NCBI GenBank assembly: GCA_016795205.1
Contig: JAEUHZ010000007.1
Span: 1-40,139 of the forward strand
Length of the DNA: 40,139 nucleotides
DNA from: Planctomycetota bacterium
GTDB taxonomy: Bacteria; Planctomycetota; UBA1135; GCA-002686595
Reading direction: 5' to 3'
Shown: piece after piece, positions 32,748-40,139 of the stretch
Numbering within the stretch: position 1 is the first letter of the stretch
Layout: every line of letters begins with the position of its first letter
Made by a program: the position numbers and the translations under genes
Notes under the pieces: generated by a model
What the model was told of the DNA's origin: nothing
The model's input: the letters and a program-made list of their open reading frames with translations, nothing else
Database searches by the model: none

Positions 32748-33811
32748 GAGACTCGCCCCTCGAGACGGTCGCGTTTGCCGAGAAGCTCCTGGCTCTTCTC
32801 GAGGAGGGCAAGCGCAGCTCGACCTACAAGTTCGCGAAGCTCCTGGCCCTGGTCGAGCTCTGCTTCGAGAAGACCAAGCCCGACGGCGCTCCGCCGGATT
32901 TCGTAACGACACGAGAGCTGGCGTCCAAGGTCATCGAGATCTACTGGGGACAAGCCGTCCCGTATCGACGCGTCGGGCGGGTGCTGGAGCAGAACCAGGG
33001 TCCAGCTCTCCATCGGGGAGGTGCCGTGAGCGCGAAGATCGTGGGTGCCATCGCGAAGCTCCGCGCGAAGCATGTTGGACGAACGCTGCACGAGGTGCGT
33101 TCGGCGCACGTGAGGCCCTTCCAGGCGGTCGCGCGCGAAGTCGAGCAGACGCTCATCAAGATGCCCCTGCCGAAGCTCCAGCGCATGGGGCGGGTCGACC
33201 AGCGGTTCCTGTACGAGATCGGCTGGGACGACGACGTGCGCCAGGGGACCTGGTCCGAGACCCGCGGGTTCGACAACCGCATCGCCTTCGTGGAGGGCGC
33301 GGCTCGCAACCTCGTACGCCTGTCGAGCCTGCTGCGCCCGCTGATCCAGCGCAGATGGTCCGCGAAGGTGGCGGAGCTCAACGGTCTCGAGAGCGGCGAG
33401 TTGGAGGACTTCCTCTTCGGTGTCAACCGAACATCCCTCACGCGCGTTCTCCGTCCGCTCCTCGAACTCCAGTCCGGAGTGTGCTTCTACTGCCGGAAGC
33501 GCGTGGGTGAATCTCCCCATGTCGACCACTTCATTCCGTGGTCACGACACGCGGACGACGGCCTGGACAACCTTGTCGTGGCGGACGAGCGCTGCAATCT
33601 CGCGAAGCGCAATTTCCTTGCGGGCTCGAAGCACAAGGACCGCTGGCTCGAGCGCGGAAGCACCCAGTCGACCGACTTGGAGACGATCGCGAATGACCTG
33701 CCATGGCCGCGGGACAAGGCTCGCACGGAGGCCACTGCGCGGACGATGTACCGGAACGTGCCGGGCGGGTTCCTCTGGCTCGTCGGAACGGAGTTCGAGG
33801 CGGCAGACTGA
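32744..33811 (+). CDS. HNH endonuclease with helical N-terminal domain
   Basis: A protein of 355 residues from a GTG that overlaps the HIT stop (GTGA). The HNH nuclease site is complete near residues 247-289: CFYC (C247, C250), HVDHFIPWS (D261, H262), N276 and CNLAKRNF (C284, N285). The first 240 residues are mostly helical, beginning FAEKLLALLEEGKRSSTYKFAKLLAL by composition and pattern. I remember such nucleases beside HIT genes in unrelated bacteria, but cannot verify that here. GC is lower than the surroundings: 37 of 60 bases in 32881-32940 and 39 of 60 in 33601-33660, against 49 of 60 in a sample of folK-panC. This suggests recent transfer. A defence or mobile-element role is inference. 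Translation may rely on coupling with the broken HIT gene. Confidence 0.88.
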   Translation: MRDSPLETVAFAEKLLALLEEGKRSSTYKFAKLLALVELCFEKTKPDGAPPDFVTTRELASKVIEIYWGQAVPYRRVGRVLEQNQGPALHRGGAVSAKIVGAIAKLRAKHVGRTLHEVRSAHVRPFQAVAREVEQTLIKMPLPKLQRMGRVDQRFLYEIGWDDDVRQGTWSETRGFDNRIAFVEGAARNLVRLSSLLRPLIQRRWSAKVAELNGLESGELEDFLFGVNRTSLTRVLRPLLELQSGVCFYCRKRVGESPHVDHFIPWSRHADDGLDNLVVADERCNLAKRNFLAGSKHKDRWLERGSTQSTDLETIANDLPWPRDKARTEATARTMYRNVPGGFLWLVGTEFEAAD

Positions 33812-34212
33812 GTTTGTCGGCGGGTACATCCGCCGCGCACGCCATCGTGGCGCCAGCGCATCCACAACGCGCCCGCGGTGCCTGTCGGCGATCCGGGGAC
33901 GTCTCGCAGTCCAGTGTGCATCGCGATGCCTGAGTGGCGGTCCTCGCGCTTGTGAACGTCGCGGCGGTTCCTGCAGGGATCGACACCGCGCGCCGGACTG
34001 GACTCGCGCGTTGACCGCGGCTCCGGATCTCCGATCACCGGAGCCTGAACTCGATCGTGGCGCCCATCGCCGCGCCCCCCGTTCCCCGCGATTCGCCCGC
34101 CAGTTTCCGCCCTCCGCGCGTGGCATGGATCGTGCCCCGCGCGGCGCGTCCCGATGCGCAGCCTCCTTCGACGCGCGCGGGCAGGTTTCCCCCGTCCACT
34201 CCAGGAGACGTC
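33812..34212. other. 401-base intergenic region with an inverted repeat
   Basis: No gene is supported here. GGCTCCGG and CCGGAGCC form an 8-bp inverted repeat with an 11-base loop at 34019-34045, which could end the HNH transcript although no T-tract follows. A TTGACC at 34011-34016 resembles a -35 box, but no good -10 follows at 17 bases. The promoter of the following lipoprotein gene should be in this region. Confidence 0.4.
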
Positions 34213-35805
34213 ATGTCCACACCTCCGATCCGATCCCTCGCTCTCGCGACCGCGATCCTCGTGTCCTTCCTCGTCGCCGCCTGCTCCGGCGGCGGATCGG
34301 GATCCGAGGATCTCGCGATCGTCGATCCGACCCTCTCCGCCGTACTCGCGCCCGACGCGAGCGGCATCGCGAACGACGGAGTCGACACCGCGACGCTCAC
34401 GATCCTCCTGCGCGGCGACGGCGGCGAGCCGGTCGCGGGGCGCGCGGTGACCGTGTCGGCGAGCGGCACCCAGAACGCGTTCTGGCCGAGCGCGACCGTG
34501 ATCACCGACGCGGCGGGGCGCGCGGACGTCCGCATCTCGAGCACGTCCGCGGGCTCCAAGGTCGTGCAGGCAGCGGTCGTCGGCGCGGGCGGCGCGTCGC
34601 TCGTCCTCGCGGACGCGCCGACCGTGCAGTTCGTCGAGGCCGACGTCCCGCGCGAGCGCGTCAGCGTCTCGAGCTCGGGCGCCGAGGCCAACGACTTCAG
34701 CGGCTAGGCGGCCGTCTCGGGGAACGGGCGCTACGTCGCCTTCCAGTCGAAGGCCATCAACCTGGTCCCGGGCGACACGAACCAGAAGGAGGACGTGTTC
34801 GTCCACGACCTCGTCACGGCCGTCACGCAGCGCGTCAGCCTCACGCCGTCGGGGAGCCAGTTCACGGACCTCTCGGGCCGACCGTCGCTCTCGGACGACG
34901 GGGACCTCGTCGCGTTCCAGGGGCGCGACGGGGATACCGACGCGATCTACGTGCGACAGCGCGGGCTCGCGCTCACCCAGTCCATCTCCGCTACGGCGGG
35001 GCTCGACGGCCAGTGCGTCGAGCCCGCGATCTCGGGTGACGGGCGCTGGGTGGCGTTCGTGCGGATCACCGGCGAGTCGCAGCACGTGTACGTCGTCGAC
35101 CGCACGGACCTCTCGTACGAGCTCGTCAGCCGCAGCTCCTCCGGCGTCGCCGGCGACGAGCCCAGCCGCGCGCCGTCGATCTCGCGCGACGGGCGTTGGA
35201 TCGCGTTCGCGTCGACGGCCGACAACCTCGTCGCGAACGACACGAACGAGAAGGACGACGTGTTCGTGCACGATCGCCAGACCGGCGTCACGCGGCGCGT
35301 CAGCCTGTCCTCGGGCGGCGCGCAGGGGAACGACGACAGCGGCGAGGCCGGCATCGCGGCGGACGGACGCTTCGTCGTGTTCTCCTCGAAGGCCGAGAAC
35401 CTCGTGGCCGGCGACGACAACGGCAAGGTCGACGTGTTCGTGCACGACATGCTGACCGGACTCACCGAGCGCGTCAGCGTGAACCCGCAGGGCGGCGAGG
35501 TCGACGCGGAGAGCTGGATGCCGCGGATCGGCGCCGACGGCCGATACGTCGTCTTCAGCTCGCTCTCCGACGACCTCGTCGCGGGGGACTCGAACGGCAA
35601 GGAGGACGTGTTCCGGCGCGACCTGGACCTGGCTGCGACGATCCGCGTGAGCCGCGCGCAGGGCGGCGGGGATCCCGACGAGTTGAGCACGGGCCCGGCG
35701 CTCGCCGCGGACGCGCCGGTCGTCGCGTACACGTCGAAGGCCGGGAACCTCGTCCCGGACGACGACAACGACAAGGAGGACGTCTTCACGGCGCCGCGCG
35801 ACTGA
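34213..35805 (+). pseudogene. Ig-like/WD40-like repeat lipoprotein gene broken by an in-frame TAG
   Basis: ATG 34213 has AGGAGA 4 bases upstream (34203-34208) and begins a lipoprotein signal ending LVAAC. A bacterial Ig-like (Big_1-type) domain follows at about residues 30-140. At 34705-34707 the frame meets TAG after NDFSG, but continues in the same frame as AAVSGNGRYVAFQSKAINLV, the start of a WD40-like/TolB-like propeller with repeats of about 50 residues (DVFVHD, RVSLS, DGRWIAFAS). A later repeat reads SGEAGIAADGR where this one reads SG-stop-AAVSGNGR, so the lost codon was probably GAG, one base from TAG. The full frame has 531 codons and ends at TGA 35805. The protein would be a surface or periplasmic binding scaffold. 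Readthrough or a sequencing error are alternatives. Confidence 0.85.
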
Positions 35806-35857
35806 GCGCACGTGAACGCCTGGAGCCCGCGGTTCCCGGCCGCGGATCGGCGGCGCT

Positions 35858-35883
35858 CCGAGGCGCGCGAGCGCGCGCCTCGG
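35858..35883 (+). terminator. strong hairpin after the repeat lipoprotein gene
   Basis: CCGAGGCGCGC and GCGCGCCTCGG form a perfect 11-bp stem around GAGC, 52 bases past the stop at 35805. No U-tract follows, so it is terminator-like by position and stability only. Confidence 0.45.
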
Positions 35884-36240
35884 CGCACGCGCGGACCGCG
35901 CACGGAGGCACGGCTGCGGCTCCGAGGCCTGCGCTCCGCCGCGAGCGCGTCTCCCGCCGCCACTTCCTCGGAGTCGCGCTGCGCTGCGATCGAACCGGCT
36001 CCGGTGCCCTCGGGCGTCTGCGGCCGGTTCGTCCATGCGTCGGCGGTGCATCCGGCCCCGGCCACCGCCCGCGAGGTCGGCCGCGAAGATCGTGCGTCCC
36101 AGGGCGTTCCGGGCCGCCGCCGGACCTCGGCGGCCGACGCCGTGGGCGGCGCCATTCACGGCGGATCGTGCGTGCCATGGGGCGCGGCGCACCGCAAACT
36201 GTCGCGGACGAACGCCCGCTGCCCGTCGGCGTGCCGCCGC
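35884..36240. other. 357-base intergenic region before the first kinase
   Basis: The kinase frame is open through this stretch, but its translation is Arg/Ala/Ser-rich without family features, so I treat it as non-coding leader. No Shine-Dalgarno sequence precedes the kinase ATG and no clear promoter boxes are seen. Confidence 0.4.
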
Positions 36241-38946
36241 ATGCCCCTCGCCTCCGGCTCCACCCTTTCCCACTACGCGATCCTCGGCCCCCTCGGCGCG
36301 GGCGCCATGGGGGAGGTCTACCGCGCGCGCGACACGAAGCTCGGCCGCGAGGTCGCGATCAAGGTGCTGCCCGAGCACTTCGCCGACGAGCCGGACCGGC
36401 TCAAGCGGTTCGAGCGCGAGGCGACGACGCTGGCGTCGCTGAATCACCCCAACGTCGCGCAGATCTTCGGCGTCGACCAGGTCGGTGACACGTGCTTCCT
36501 CGTGCTCGAGCTCGTGCCGGGCGAGTCGCTCGACGAGAGATTGAAGCGCGGACCGCTGCCGCTCGACGAGGCGCTCGACGTCGCCAGGCAGATCGCGGAA
36601 GGACTCGAAGCGGCCCACGAAGCCGGCGTGATCCACCGCGACCTCAAGCCCGCGAACGTGCTCCTCACGCCGGACGGCCGGGTCAAGGTGCTCGACTTCG
36701 GCCTGGCGAAGACCGCGATCGAGAGCTCGCGCGGCTCGTCGACCGACAGCGTGCTCTCGACCGAGGCCGGCCGGTTGCTCGGCACGCCGACCTACATGGC
36801 GCCCGAACAGGCGCGCGGGAAGGCGATCGACAAGCGCGTCGACGTCTGGGCCTTCGGTTGCGTGCTGTACGAGTGCCTGACCGCGAAGCGCGCGTTCTTC
36901 GGCGAGACGCTGACCGACGTGCTCGGCGCCGTCCTGCACTCGCAGGCCGATCTCTCCGCGCTGCCGCCGTCCACTCCGCGCCGCGTGCGCGAGCTCGTCG
37001 AGAGCTGCTTCGCCAAGGACCCACGGCGCCGTCTGCGCGACATCGGCCAGGCGCGCCTCGAGCTCGAACGGGCGATGTCGGAGCCGCTCGACGGCCCGGC
37101 GAGCGTCGTGGCGCAGCGCCCCGTGTGGCGATCGCCGGCCGTTCTCGTGTCCGCGGCGCTGCTTGCCGTCGCGATCGCGATCACCGCTCCGGAGTTCGGG
37201 CCTTCGAAGGGCGCGCCGGGGACGGGACTGCCCGTCGCTCGGGCGACGCTCGCCCTGCCCAAGGGCAAGGCCCTGCTGCCGGGGGACCGGTCGGTGGCGG
37301 TCTCGCCAGATGGCACGCACGTCGTGGCCGCGCTCTCGTCGATCGACGCGAGTCCAGAGACCGCGCTGTTCCTGCGCGAGCTGTCGCGCCTCGAGTTCCG
37401 CGCGCTGCCCGGCACGGAGGGCGCCTCCTACCCCTTCTGGTCGCCCGACGGGAAGTCGATCGCGTTCTTCTCCGGGCGGGACCTGAAGCGCCTCGACCTC
37501 GCCGACGGGATCGTGCGGGTGCTCTGTTCCGCCCCGGCCGGGCGCGGCGGAGCCTGGAGTTCGCGAGGCACCATCGTCTTCGCGCCCAGCGCGGCGGGCG
37601 GCCTCTCGATCGTCGACGAATCCGGCGGAACCGCCTCGCCGATCACCCAGCCCGCGTCGCCGTCGGAGTCCCATCGCGTACCCCAGATGCTCCCCGATGG
37701 AGAGCGCTTCCTGTACTACATGCAGAGCGCGGCGAACGCGGCGAGCGAGGGCGTGTACGCCTTCGACCCCGCGAGCAAGTCGGCGCGCCGTGTCTTCGGC
37801 GGCGAGACCGAGGCCGTGTTCGTCGAGCCCTCCTCGCTCGTGTTCGCGCGCGACGAGAACCTGGTGGTGCAGCCCTTCGACCTGGAGCGGCTCGAGCTCA
37901 CGGGCAGCCCCAAGCCCATCGCGGCCGGCGTGCACTGGGACGCGAACCGGGCGGCGCTCGGCATGGGGATCTCCGCGCGGGGCACGCTGGTCTACCAGTC
38001 GGTCGTCCGGCCGACCACGTACCGGCTCGCTTGGATGGACCTCGCGGGAGCGCGGACGCCGATCCCCGTCGCCCCGCTCGCCCTCGCCCAGGTCAGCCTC
38101 TCCGTGGATGGGCGTCGCGCGGTCGTGAACCAGTTGGGCAGTCGCGGAGAGTCGCTCGTCGCCGCGATCGATCTGGAGCGCGGCATCAAGACGTCGATCG
38201 GGGACCCGAACGGGAAGCGCTACTTCGCGTCGATCGTGTCGCACGACGGTCAGCGCGTCCTCACGACGGACGCCAACCAGGGAGAACAGCGCTTCGTCAG
38301 CTTCCCTTTCGGCGGCGGCGCGCCGTCGCAGATCCTGCCGGGCGAACCCGGCTTCGAGCAGGCCCCTGGCTCGATCACCCCGGACGGACGCACGCTGCTG
38401 TTCACGCGACGGCCGCTGCGCGACAAGATCGACGATCTCATGGTGCTCGACCTCGACGGTCAGCAGATCCCCCGGGTCTACATCGCGACCCCGGAGTCCG
38501 AGGCGATGCCGCTGATCTCGCCGCTGGGCGACATCGTGGCCTACGTCGCCGTGAGCGAAGCGCAGCCGGTCGCCGTGCTGAAGGTCGTCACCTATCCGAC
38601 GCCGTCCAGTCCCGTCCAGGTGTCGCCCACGCCCCTTCAGGCCTCGACGGAGGAGGACATCGCGGTCTTCGGATGGCTGTCCGCCCGCGAGATCTACTGG
38701 CAGGACGCATCGCGCAAGGTCTGGAGTGCGACCGTCACGTCGAAGGATGGACAGATCGACGTGGGCGCGCCCAAGTCCCTGTTCGACGGCCTGGCCTGGA
38801 GCAAGGACATCTGGATCTTCGCCCACGACATCCCGCGGGAGCGCTTCCTGATCGCGATCGAGGACAGCGCGCGGGAGGACGCGCAGCTGATCCTCGTGAG
38901 CGACTGGCGGCCCGAGGCAGTCGGCGCGCAGGCGGTGCGGAAGTAG
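36241..38946 (+). CDS. receptor-type Ser/Thr protein kinase with WD40-like sensor domain
   Basis: A protein of 901 residues. The kinase domain (about 11-275) has every key motif: [12 protein letters not shown] glycine loop, VAIKVL with Lys41, [11 protein letters not shown] (Asp134), DFGLAK (Asp152) and [10 protein letters not shown]. One membrane helix lies at about 300-317 ([16 protein letters not shown]). The outer part, about 330-901, reads as WD40-like/TolB-type propeller repeats ([40 protein letters not shown]). This is the common bacterial architecture for sensing through an external propeller and signalling by phosphorylation inside. ATG 36241 was chosen because the kinase domain begins at once; the longer frame from 35812 adds only low-complexity sequence. 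A paralogue follows 250 bases later. It ends in TAG. Confidence 0.93.
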   Translation: MPLASGSTLSHYAILGPLGAGAMGEVYRARDTKLGREVAIKVLPEHFADEPDRLKRFEREATTLASLNHPNVAQIFGVDQVGDTCFLVLELVPGESLDERLKRGPLPLDEALDVARQIAEGLEAAHEAGVIHRDLKPANVLLTPDGRVKVLDFGLAKTAIESSRGSSTDSVLSTEAGRLLGTPTYMAPEQARGKAIDKRVDVWAFGCVLYECLTAKRAFFGETLTDVLGAVLHSQADLSALPPSTPRRVRELVESCFAKDPRRRLRDIGQARLELERAMSEPLDGPASVVAQRPVWRSPAVLVSAALLAVAIAITAPEFGPSKGAPGTGLPVARATLALPKGKALLPGDRSVAVSPDGTHVVAALSSIDASPETALFLRELSRLEFRALPGTEGASYPFWSPDGKSIAFFSGRDLKRLDLADGIVRVLCSAPAGRGGAWSSRGTIVFAPSAAGGLSIVDESGGTASPITQPASPSESHRVPQMLPDGERFLYYMQSAANAASEGVYAFDPASKSARRVFGGETEAVFVEPSSLVFARDENLVVQPFDLERLELTGSPKPIAAGVHWDANRAALGMGISARGTLVYQSVVRPTTYRLAWMDLAGARTPIPVAPLALAQVSLSVDGRRAVVNQLGSRGESLVAAIDLERGIKTSIGDPNGKRYFASIVSHDGQRVLTTDANQGEQRFVSFPFGGGAPSQILPGEPGFEQAPGSITPDGRTLLFTRRPLRDKIDDLMVLDLDGQQIPRVYIATPESEAMPLISPLGDIVAYVAVSEAQPVAVLKVVTYPTPSSPVQVSPTPLQASTEEDIAVFGWLSAREIYWQDASRKVWSATVTSKDGQIDVGAPKSLFDGLAWSKDIWIFAHDIPRERFLIAIEDSAREDAQLILVSDWRPEAVGAQAVRK

Positions 38947-38957
38947 GCGGATCGTGG

Positions 38958-38996
38958 CGCTGGACCTCGCCCCGGCCGGCGCGACGAGGTCCAGCG
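38958..38996 (+). terminator. long hairpin directly after the first kinase gene
   Basis: CGCTGGACCTCG and CGAGGTCCAGCG form a perfect 12-bp stem with a 15-base GC-rich loop, starting 11 bases past the kinase stop. No U-tract follows. Position and stem length make a terminator or transcript-stabilising hairpin likely. Confidence 0.55.
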
Positions 38997-39196
38997 GACT
39001 CCGCGTGAGCTCGATCACCGGCGTCCACCCCGACTGCCGTCCGCGCGTGCTCCTGCACGCAGCGCTGCTTCGAGGCGGACACGGCCCTTCGTTCCGAAGC
39101 TCGAGTGGGCGCTCCGCTCCATCTCGGGTCGCGCTCGTGGAAGTGAGGCCGTGTCTTGGAGACTCCGCACCGCCGACGTGCAACCTCTGAGCGCGA

Positions 39197-40139
39197 ATGC
39201 CCCTCGTCTCCGGCTCCACGCTCTCGCACTACGCGATCCTCGGCCCGCTCGGCGCGGGCGCCATGGGGGAGGTCTACCGCGCGCGGGACACGAAACTCGG
39301 CCGTGAGGTCGCGATCAAGGTGCTGCCGGAGCACTTCGCGGACGAGCCCGAGCGACTCAAGCGCTTCGAGCGCGAGGCGACGACACTGGCGTCGCTCAAT
39401 CACCCCAACGTGGCGCAGATCTTCGGCGTCGACCAGGTCGGCGACACGTGCTTCCTGGTGCTCGAGCTCGTGCCGGGCGAGTCGCTGGAGGCGCGCCTGA
39501 AGCGCGGACCGCTGCCGCTGGACGAGGCGCTCGACGTCTGCCGACAGATCGCCGATGGCCTCGAGGCCGCGCACGAGGCGGGCGTGATCCACCGCGATCT
39601 CAAGCCCGCGAACGTGCTCCTCACCCCGGACGGCCGGGTCAAGATCCTCGACTTCGGCCTGGCGAAGACCGCGATCGAGAGCTCGAAGGGCTCCTCGACG
39701 GACAGCGTGCTCTCGACCGAGGCCGGCCGCCTTCTGGGCACTCCGACCTACATGGCGCCCGAGCAGGCGCGCGGCAAGCCGATCGACCGGCGCGTCGACG
39801 TCTGGGCGTTCGGCTGCGTGCTGTACGAGTGCCTCGCGGCGAAGCGCGCGTTCGCGGGGGAGACGCTGACCGACGTCCTGGGCGCCGTGCTGCACTCGAC
39901 GCCCGACCTCGGCAGCCTCCCGGCCGGCACGCCGCGCCGCGTCCGCGAACTCGTCGCGAGCTGTCTCGAGAAGGACCCGCGTAAGCGGCTGCGCGATCGG
40001 GGCGACGCGCGGCGCGAGCTCGAGCGCGCGCACGACGCGCCCGACTCGATCGCCGCGGCGGCGCCGGCCCGCGCCCGGAGGCGGAACCAGGTCGTCGGCG
40101 CTCTGGTCCTGCTCGCCATCCCCGCGGCGTTCCTCGCCG
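39197..40139 (+). CDS. Ser/Thr protein kinase, N-terminal part (cut by window edge)
   Basis: ATG 39197 opens a frame that runs to the window edge, 314 codons, without a stop. The first 280 residues are nearly the same as in the kinase at 36241: [35 protein letters not shown] and [10 protein letters not shown] are all intact. The sequence then diverges (Arg-rich AAPARARRRNQ) and enters a hydrophobic segment (VVGALVLLAIPAAFLA) at the edge, the expected membrane helix. The missing C-terminus is probably a WD40-like sensor by analogy. It is a tandem paralogue of the preceding gene, with strong DNA similarity across the catalytic domain. No ribosome binding site is clear. Confidence 0.9.
   Translation, partial: MPLVSGSTLSHYAILGPLGAGAMGEVYRARDTKLGREVAIKVLPEHFADEPERLKRFEREATTLASLNHPNVAQIFGVDQVGDTCFLVLELVPGESLEARLKRGPLPLDEALDVCRQIADGLEAAHEAGVIHRDLKPANVLLTPDGRVKILDFGLAKTAIESSKGSSTDSVLSTEAGRLLGTPTYMAPEQARGKPIDRRVDVWAFGCVLYECLAAKRAFAGETLTDVLGAVLHSTPDLGSLPAGTPRRVRELVASCLEKDPRKRLRDRGDARRELERAHDAPDSIAAAAPARARRRNQVVGALVLLAIPAAFLA

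Noticed and set aside
34057..34212. Longer start for the repeat lipoprotein
   Set aside because: The ATG at 34213 has AGGAGA at a good distance and begins a proper lipoprotein signal; the extension would bury it.
35812..36240. N-terminal extension of the first kinase by 143 residues
   Set aside because: The extension is low-complexity, has no ribosome site and no counterpart before the paralogous kinase, whose domain also begins a few residues after its ATG.
33487..39219. A 1910-codon open frame on the minus strand
   Set aside because: It is antisense to the HNH, repeat-lipoprotein and kinase genes, which carry clear domains. Its product is Arg/His/Asp-rich without recognisable folds.

Overview
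The window is about 40 kb of very GC-rich bacterial chromosome with tightly packed genes, many sharing start and stop bases (ATGA, GTGA, TTGA, TGATG). Several traits point to a member of the Planctomycetota or a close relative. They are a SpoVG protein with an inserted zinc ribbon, a fused AroD-AroE, a MoxR/DUF58/BatA/von Willebrand A cluster joined to PQQ-like propeller and alpha/alpha-toroid proteins, Ser/Thr kinases with WD40-like sensor halves, and a secreted nuclease ending in a Cys-rich GDGSGTxCPC-type domain. This placement is inference from family knowledge; no 16S gene is present.

Layout. (1) 15609 to 1, minus strand: an eight-gene run reading moxR, DUF58, batA, a second VWA membrane protein, a 1543-residue PQQ-like propeller/TPR protein, an alpha/alpha-toroid secreted protein, a three-helix membrane protein and a coiled-coil protein cut by the left edge. 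It looks like one cell-envelope operon driven by a MoxR-type ATPase. (2) 19505 to 15827, minus: enolase, an FtsB/DivIC-like septum protein and another PQQ-like propeller protein. (3) 19656-23349, plus: pssA, a folK-panC fusion, ispE and spoVG (lipid, folate/pantothenate, isoprenoid and regulatory functions). (4) 26813 to 23400, minus: sdhC-sdhA-sdhB. (5) 26952-29032, plus: aroDE fusion and aroK, divergent from sdhC. (6) 29192-31858: a secreted endonuclease I-like protein, an initiator tRNA-fMet with its own promoter and terminator, and an SGNH-hydrolase lipoprotein.

(7) 32334-33811 is an accessory module of visibly lower GC: a HIT-family gene broken by an in-frame TAG, overlapping an HNH endonuclease gene. 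(8) 34213-35805 is a lipoprotein gene with an Ig-like domain and WD40-like repeats, also broken by a single in-frame TAG. (9) 36241-40139 holds two tandem receptor-type Ser/Thr kinases with nearly identical catalytic domains; the second runs off the right edge.

The points most worth a second look are the two amber-interrupted genes lying 2.2 kb apart, the HIT-HNH module with signs of transfer, the FolK-PanC fusion, and the eight-gene MoxR-VWA-propeller operon.
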